Part shown: piece after piece, positions 60,752-64,000 of the stretch | How the letters are laid out: each line of letters opens with the position of its first letter | Position numbering within the stretch: position 1 is the first letter of the stretch | Assembly: GCA_029547045.1 (NCBI GenBank) | Contig: JAKPQL010000083.1 | Coordinates: 1 to 64,000, forward strand | Origin: Deltaproteobacteria bacterium | GTDB lineage: Bacteria; Desulfobacterota; Desulfomonilia; UBA1062 | Reading direction: 5' to 3' | Length of the DNA stretch: 64,000 nucleotides | Program-made: the position numbers and the translations under genes | Notes under the pieces: model-generated | Database searches by the model: none | What the model was told of the DNA's origin: nothing | The model's input: only the letters and a program-made list of their open reading frames with translations

Positions 60752-61405
60752 ATGATCCCGGTGCGGGACACGAGCGTCGCCAGGGGGTTCGCCCCCCTCA
60801 CCGCAGCGCTCATCCTGTGCAACCTCGCCATGTTTATCCAGGAGATTCGCCTCGGGGAGCAGATCTTCCACATGTTCAGCGCCAGCCCCGCCGACCTGAG
60901 CGGCTACCTCATCCGCGGGACTCCGGGCTTCTTCGGCATCCATGGATCCATCGTGGCCTCGGGATTCATCCATACCGGGTACGTCCACCTCATCGGGAAC
61001 TTGATCTTCCTGTCCGTCTTCGGCCCGCCCGTGGAGAAGACCATGGGCCGGCTTCGCTTTGCGCTCTTCTACCTGGCGGCGCTGTGCATATCCTTCTATG
61101 TCCATGCAGTCATCAACCCACTCTCGTCAATACCTGTTGTCGGCGCATCAGGAGCCATCGCGGCCATCATGGGGGCATACCTGATCCTGAACCCCACGGG
61201 GCGAATCCTGACGATCATACCCTTGATCCTCATGCTGGAGGTCATCGAGGTGCCATCTCTCATCTTCGTCCTGATCTGGTTTACGCTCCAGGGGATTCAG
61301 GGCTTCATGAGTGTGCACACGAACAGCCCGGTGGCATGGTTCTCCCACATCGGGGGCTTTCTCATGGGCCTGATCTCGGGGATCCAGTTCCGAATGTCCC
61401 GATAG
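60752..61405 (+). CDS. Rhomboid-family intramembrane serine protease
   Basis: A 217-residue protein with about six membrane helices. The rhomboid motifs are HTGYVHLIGNLIFLSVFG (His and Asn of helix 2), VVGASGAIAAIMGAYLI (GxSG nucleophile) and WFSHIGGFLMG (catalytic His). It should cleave membrane proteins within the bilayer. ATG 60752 is taken because GAGGCGGG precedes it and conservation starts there; the frame is open further upstream. No adjacent substrate is evident. Confidence 0.9.
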   Translation: MIPVRDTSVARGFAPLTAALILCNLAMFIQEIRLGEQIFHMFSASPADLSGYLIRGTPGFFGIHGSIVASGFIHTGYVHLIGNLIFLSVFGPPVEKTMGRLRFALFYLAALCISFYVHAVINPLSSIPVVGASGAIAAIMGAYLILNPTGRILTIIPLILMLEVIEVPSLIFVLIWFTLQGIQGFMSVHTNSPVAWFSHIGGFLMGLISGIQFRMSR

Positions 61406-61517
61406 CTTCACCCCGGAAGGACCGCACAAAAGGGCTGACGTTCTCCATCCTTGCGCCCCGGGGGAGGGGATGCGGCGTTACCACACCGTAATGCCGCGCA
61501 TGTATCTTTTCATGCCC

Positions 61518-61546
61518 TTGACAACGGCTGTTACCAAATTGATATT
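61518..61546 (+). promoter_or_regulatory. Sigma-70 promoter for ftsB-pilMNO
   Basis: TTGACA (61518-61523) and GATATT (61541-61546) are 17 bases apart. Just downstream, TAAAGATT (61551-61558) and CCCGATAG (61571-61578) resemble a sigma-28 promoter but are 12 rather than 11 bases apart. The leader to 61647 is about 95 bases. Confidence 0.5.
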
Positions 61547-61646
61547 TCTCTAAAGATTCACTTTCGCCTTCCCGATAGAGAGGCTATGCATAGGGAAGAA
61601 TTGATTTTTAATGCGATTCCAATATGTTTAAGGTATAGAGAAGACA

Positions 61647-61934
61647 ATGAGCGCTACACACTCCTTCTCCATGGGCCTTGTCATGGCGATCGCGTTGCTG
61701 CTCGTCTTCACCCTGCCCGGGGAAAAGGGCATCATCCGGGGATATCAGCTTCATCGAGAACTCACCAGCCTGAAAAAACACAATGCGGCCATCGAGCAGG
61801 AGAACGCCGGCCTGGCTCGCGAAGCGACCATGTTGAGGGACAACATGGCCTACATAGAACACGTCATCGTCAAGGAACTGAACCTGGTGAAGCCTGGCGA
61901 TACGATTGTCGTGTTCAAGCGGAAAAAGACCTGA
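61647..61934 (+). CDS. ftsB: Cell division protein FtsB / DivIC family
   Basis: A 95-residue protein with one N-terminal membrane helix (MGLVMAIALLLVFTLPG), followed by a coiled coil (LHRELTSLKKHNAAIEQENA) and the family end IEHVIVKELNLVKPGDTIVV. FtsB is a single-pass septum protein that works with FtsL and FtsQ. It is 15 bases upstream of pilM and probably in the same transcript. Confidence 0.88.
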   Translation: MSATHSFSMGLVMAIALLLVFTLPGEKGIIRGYQLHRELTSLKKHNAAIEQENAGLAREATMLRDNMAYIEHVIVKELNLVKPGDTIVVFKRKKT

Positions 61935-61949
61935 TCGCGGGGTGATTCG

Positions 61950-63005
61950 ATGTTTTTTGAAAAAAATTTGTTGGGATTGGATATCGGGTCACAGTCCATT
62001 AAGATGGTGGACATAGAGAAGACACGGAACGGCTACCAGCTCAAGTCCTTGGGAGTCGGCCTGATACCCGCCGAATGCATCGTGGACAAGGACATCATGG
62101 ATTCGGAGACCGTGGTGGACACGGTGAAGAACCTGAGGGAAAACCTCAAGGTCAAGGCGCGGGGCAGCGCCACCGCCATCTCGGGACATTCCGTCATCGT
62201 GAAGAAGGCCGAACTTCCCATCATGAACGAGGGCGAGCTCAGGCAGTCGCTTCCCATCGAGGCGGAACAGTACATCCCCTTCGACATCAACGACGTGTAC
62301 CTGGACACCTTCATCCTCGGCGAGAGCATCGAGCGCACCGACATGATGGACGTGCTCTTCGTCGCCGCCAAGAGGGAGCTGGTGGACGAATACGCATCGG
62401 CGGTGAGAAACGCAGGGCTCAAGCCCATGCTCATCGACATCGATGTATTCTCCCTGGAAACCATGTACGAGGCGAATTACCCGGATGCCCCGGAGAACAT
62501 CGTGGCACTGGTGGACGCCGGCGCATCCATGATCAACGTGAACATCCTCAAGGACGGCATGTCCATCTTCGCCCGCGACATCTCCATGGGCGGCCGCCAG
62601 CTCACGGAGAGGATCCAGCGCGAGTTCAACGTGAGCTTCGAGCGGGCCGAGAACATCAAGACCGGGGCGAACATCGAGGGCATCGACCTGGAGAAGATCA
62701 ACTACATCTTCAAGATGGCGGCAGAGACCTATGTGCAGGAGATCCGGAGGACCCTGGACTTCTTCCTGTCCACCATGGTCAACGAGAACATCGAAAAGAT
62801 CTATATGAGCGGAGGATCCAGCAGGATACCTGGCCTCACCAAGCTTCTGGAAAAACAGATGGAGATCCCGGTGGAGATCATCAACCCGTTCAACAATATC
62901 AGGTGGGACGACCGGGTGTTTGATCCGGAATACATGGCCTATATCGCACCGCAGATGGCTGTGGCTGTGGGCCTTGCACTAAGGAGGGCCGACTATAAAT
63001 GGTAA
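61950..63005 (+). CDS. pilM: Type IV pilus assembly protein PilM
   Basis: A 351-residue actin-like protein. Family motifs are NLLGLDIGSQSIKMVDIEKT, LPIEAEQYIPFDINDVYLD, VDAGASMINVNIL, the phosphate loop GGRQLTERIQREF and YMSGGSSRIPGLTKLLEKQM. PilM is cytoplasmic and binds the N-terminal tail of PilN to anchor the alignment complex. pilN starts inside its end with a 7-base overlap. Confidence 0.96.
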   Translation: MFFEKNLLGLDIGSQSIKMVDIEKTRNGYQLKSLGVGLIPAECIVDKDIMDSETVVDTVKNLRENLKVKARGSATAISGHSVIVKKAELPIMNEGELRQSLPIEAEQYIPFDINDVYLDTFILGESIERTDMMDVLFVAAKRELVDEYASAVRNAGLKPMLIDIDVFSLETMYEANYPDAPENIVALVDAGASMINVNILKDGMSIFARDISMGGRQLTERIQREFNVSFERAENIKTGANIEGIDLEKINYIFKMAAETYVQEIRRTLDFFLSTMVNENIEKIYMSGGSSRIPGLTKLLEKQMEIPVEIINPFNNIRWDDRVFDPEYMAYIAPQMAVAVGLALRRADYKW

Positions 63006-63532
63006 AAATAAACCTGTTACCCATCCGCGTCGAGCTGAGGAAAAAGGCCTTGGTGGAGCACCTCGTCCTTGCGATCCTCTGCATTGCCCTGGTGATCATC
63101 GGTGCATACTTCACCCAGCTCACCGTCATCAAGGAGAGGGACGACCTCCAGAAGGAGATCGCCGACACCAAGGTGGAGATCAAGAAACTCACCGCTGAAG
63201 CTGGCGAGATCGAGAAGTTCAAGCAGCAGAAGCAGGAACTGGAACGGAAGCTCGACGTGATCCGCGACCTGAACGCACAGAAGACCGGCCCGGTGGAAAT
63301 GCTGGACGAGCTGAGCCTCATTATCCCCGAAAAAGCCTGGCTGAGCACGCTCACCAACCAGGGGGACAAGATCGTGCTCGAGGGTGCTGCCGTGGACAAC
63401 ACCACCATTGCCGCCTTCATGAAGCAGCTCCAGGCATCCAAGCATTTCGATAAGGTAACCCTTGTCCTCTCGAAGCAGGAGGGAGGCGTCCAGAGATTCT
63501 CCATCACCTGCATGATCAAGCAGACGACTTGA
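62999..63532 (+). CDS. pilN: Type IV pilus assembly protein PilN
   Basis: A 177-residue membrane protein. The cytoplasmic N terminus VKINLLPIR is the PilM-binding INLLP motif. One membrane helix (LVLAILCIALVIIGAYF) is followed by coiled coil and a ferredoxin-like periplasmic domain with IPEKAWLSTLTNQGDKIVLE. It pairs with PilO. The start at 62999 overlaps pilM by 7 bases. Confidence 0.95.
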   Translation: MVKINLLPIRVELRKKALVEHLVLAILCIALVIIGAYFTQLTVIKERDDLQKEIADTKVEIKKLTAEAGEIEKFKQQKQELERKLDVIRDLNAQKTGPVEMLDELSLIIPEKAWLSTLTNQGDKIVLEGAAVDNTTIAAFMKQLQASKHFDKVTLVLSKQEGGVQRFSITCMIKQTT

Positions 63533-63540
63533 GGTAGACC

Positions 63541-64000
63541 ATGGACAAAGTGATCGATACCCTATTACGGCAAAAGCCCTACATCAAGCTCCTCGTCCTG
63601 CTGGTGATCCTGGGGGCCATTGCCGGGCTCTACTGGCAATTCCTCTACCGGCCTGTGCGGGCGGAGATCAGTGCCATGGAACCCGACCTGAACAAGCTCA
63701 AGGCCGAGCTCGCTGCAAAAAAGGAGATCGTGAAGGAAAAACCCCGGTACATCGCCGAACTCGAGCAGACCAGGGGCAAGCTCTACATAGCCCTGAAGCA
63801 GCTCCCTGACAAGAGCGAGATCCCCTCGCTGCTGGAGAACGTCTCCTCGCTGGGCACCGCCGCCGGTCTCCAGTTCAAGCTCTTCAAGCCCATGCCCGAG
63901 GTGTCGAAGAACTTCTATGCCGAGATCCCGGTGGACATCCAGGTTGACGGGGTGTACCGCGACATCGTCACCTTCTTCGACACCGTGTCCAAGATGCCCA
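63541..64000 (+). CDS. pilO: Type IV pilus assembly protein PilO (cut by window edge)
   Basis: The first 153 residues from ATG 63541, eight bases after pilN. After a short cytoplasmic start there is one membrane helix (IKLLVLLVILGAIAGLYWQF), coiled coil, then the PilO periplasmic core LPDKSEIPSLLENVSSLGTA and AEIPVDIQVDGVYRDIVTFF. The C terminus and probably pilP/pilQ lie beyond the window. Confidence 0.94.
   Translation, partial: MDKVIDTLLRQKPYIKLLVLLVILGAIAGLYWQFLYRPVRAEISAMEPDLNKLKAELAAKKEIVKEKPRYIAELEQTRGKLYIALKQLPDKSEIPSLLENVSSLGTAAGLQFKLFKPMPEVSKNFYAEIPVDIQVDGVYRDIVTFFDTVSKMP

Overview
The window is high-GC DNA (roughly 60-65%) from a Gram-negative, flagellated, LPS-bearing bacterium. 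Gene content suggests a deltaproteobacterium (Desulfobacterota-like): a FlgF-G-A-H-I operon beside flgM, an lpx cluster with a Gfo/Idh oxidoreductase between lpxA and lpxB, NikR with an ECF-type nickel transporter, a eukaryote-like PFK-2/FBPase-2, many multi-PAS kinases, a second DnaA, and type IV pilus genes. The taxon is inferred from content; there is no 16S rRNA in the window. Genes are densely packed, often with 4-base start/stop overlaps.

Layout. 1-4701: flagellar rod and ring genes (flgF, flgG, flgA, flgH, partial flgI; minus strand) with a sigma-54 promoter, divergent from a small gene plus flgM behind a near-consensus sigma-28 promoter. 4669-7312: an orphan periplasmic binding protein, a HAD phosphatase and an AMMECR1 protein. 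7396-22768: one uninterrupted co-directional run starting at a strong sigma-70 promoter: lysS, lolC, lolD, bamA, skp, lpxD, lpxA, an oxidoreductase, lpxB, msbA, lpxK, gmhB and two tandem lipid A acyltransferases. This is nearly a complete outer-membrane assembly line. 22765-27221: tRNA-Cys, nikR, the nickel transporter nikMN-nikQ-nikO, and an omptin-like outer-membrane protease. 27289-36346: a pseudo-receiver/TPR protein, PFK-2/FBPase-2, tRNA-Gln, tRNA-Glu, gdhA, a NarXL-type two-component pair, and glnS with a C-terminal tRNA-binding domain.

36458-45459 is the most unusual part. It holds a soluble nine-PAS hybrid histidine kinase, a truncated receiver, a cysteine-less thioredoxin-fold protein, a CheB-like methylesterase whose phosphoacceptor Asp is Glu, a soluble chemoreceptor-like protein split by a frameshift, then a sigma-54-type promoter before a 75-residue zinc-ribbon-like protein, and a pair of interleaved inverted repeats with pseudoknot topology. 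45511-50726 carries an MFS exporter and an NtrC-type sigma-54 activator with its four-PAS kinase.

50804-60503 is mainly a minus-strand set (bifunctional nuclease, orphan ECF-type ATPase, polymerase-dead PolX with an intact PHP domain, MtaB, PilZ protein, HemN/HemW-like radical SAM, DUF2905), interrupted by plus-strand glgA and a divergent dnaA paralogue. 60752-64000 holds a rhomboid protease, ftsB, and pilM, pilN and the start of pilO.

Regulation visible in the sequence: two sigma-54-type promoters, one clear sigma-28 promoter, several sigma-70 promoters, a likely NikR operator and a TGTAAC-type activator array. No CRISPR array, insertion sequence or prophage was seen.
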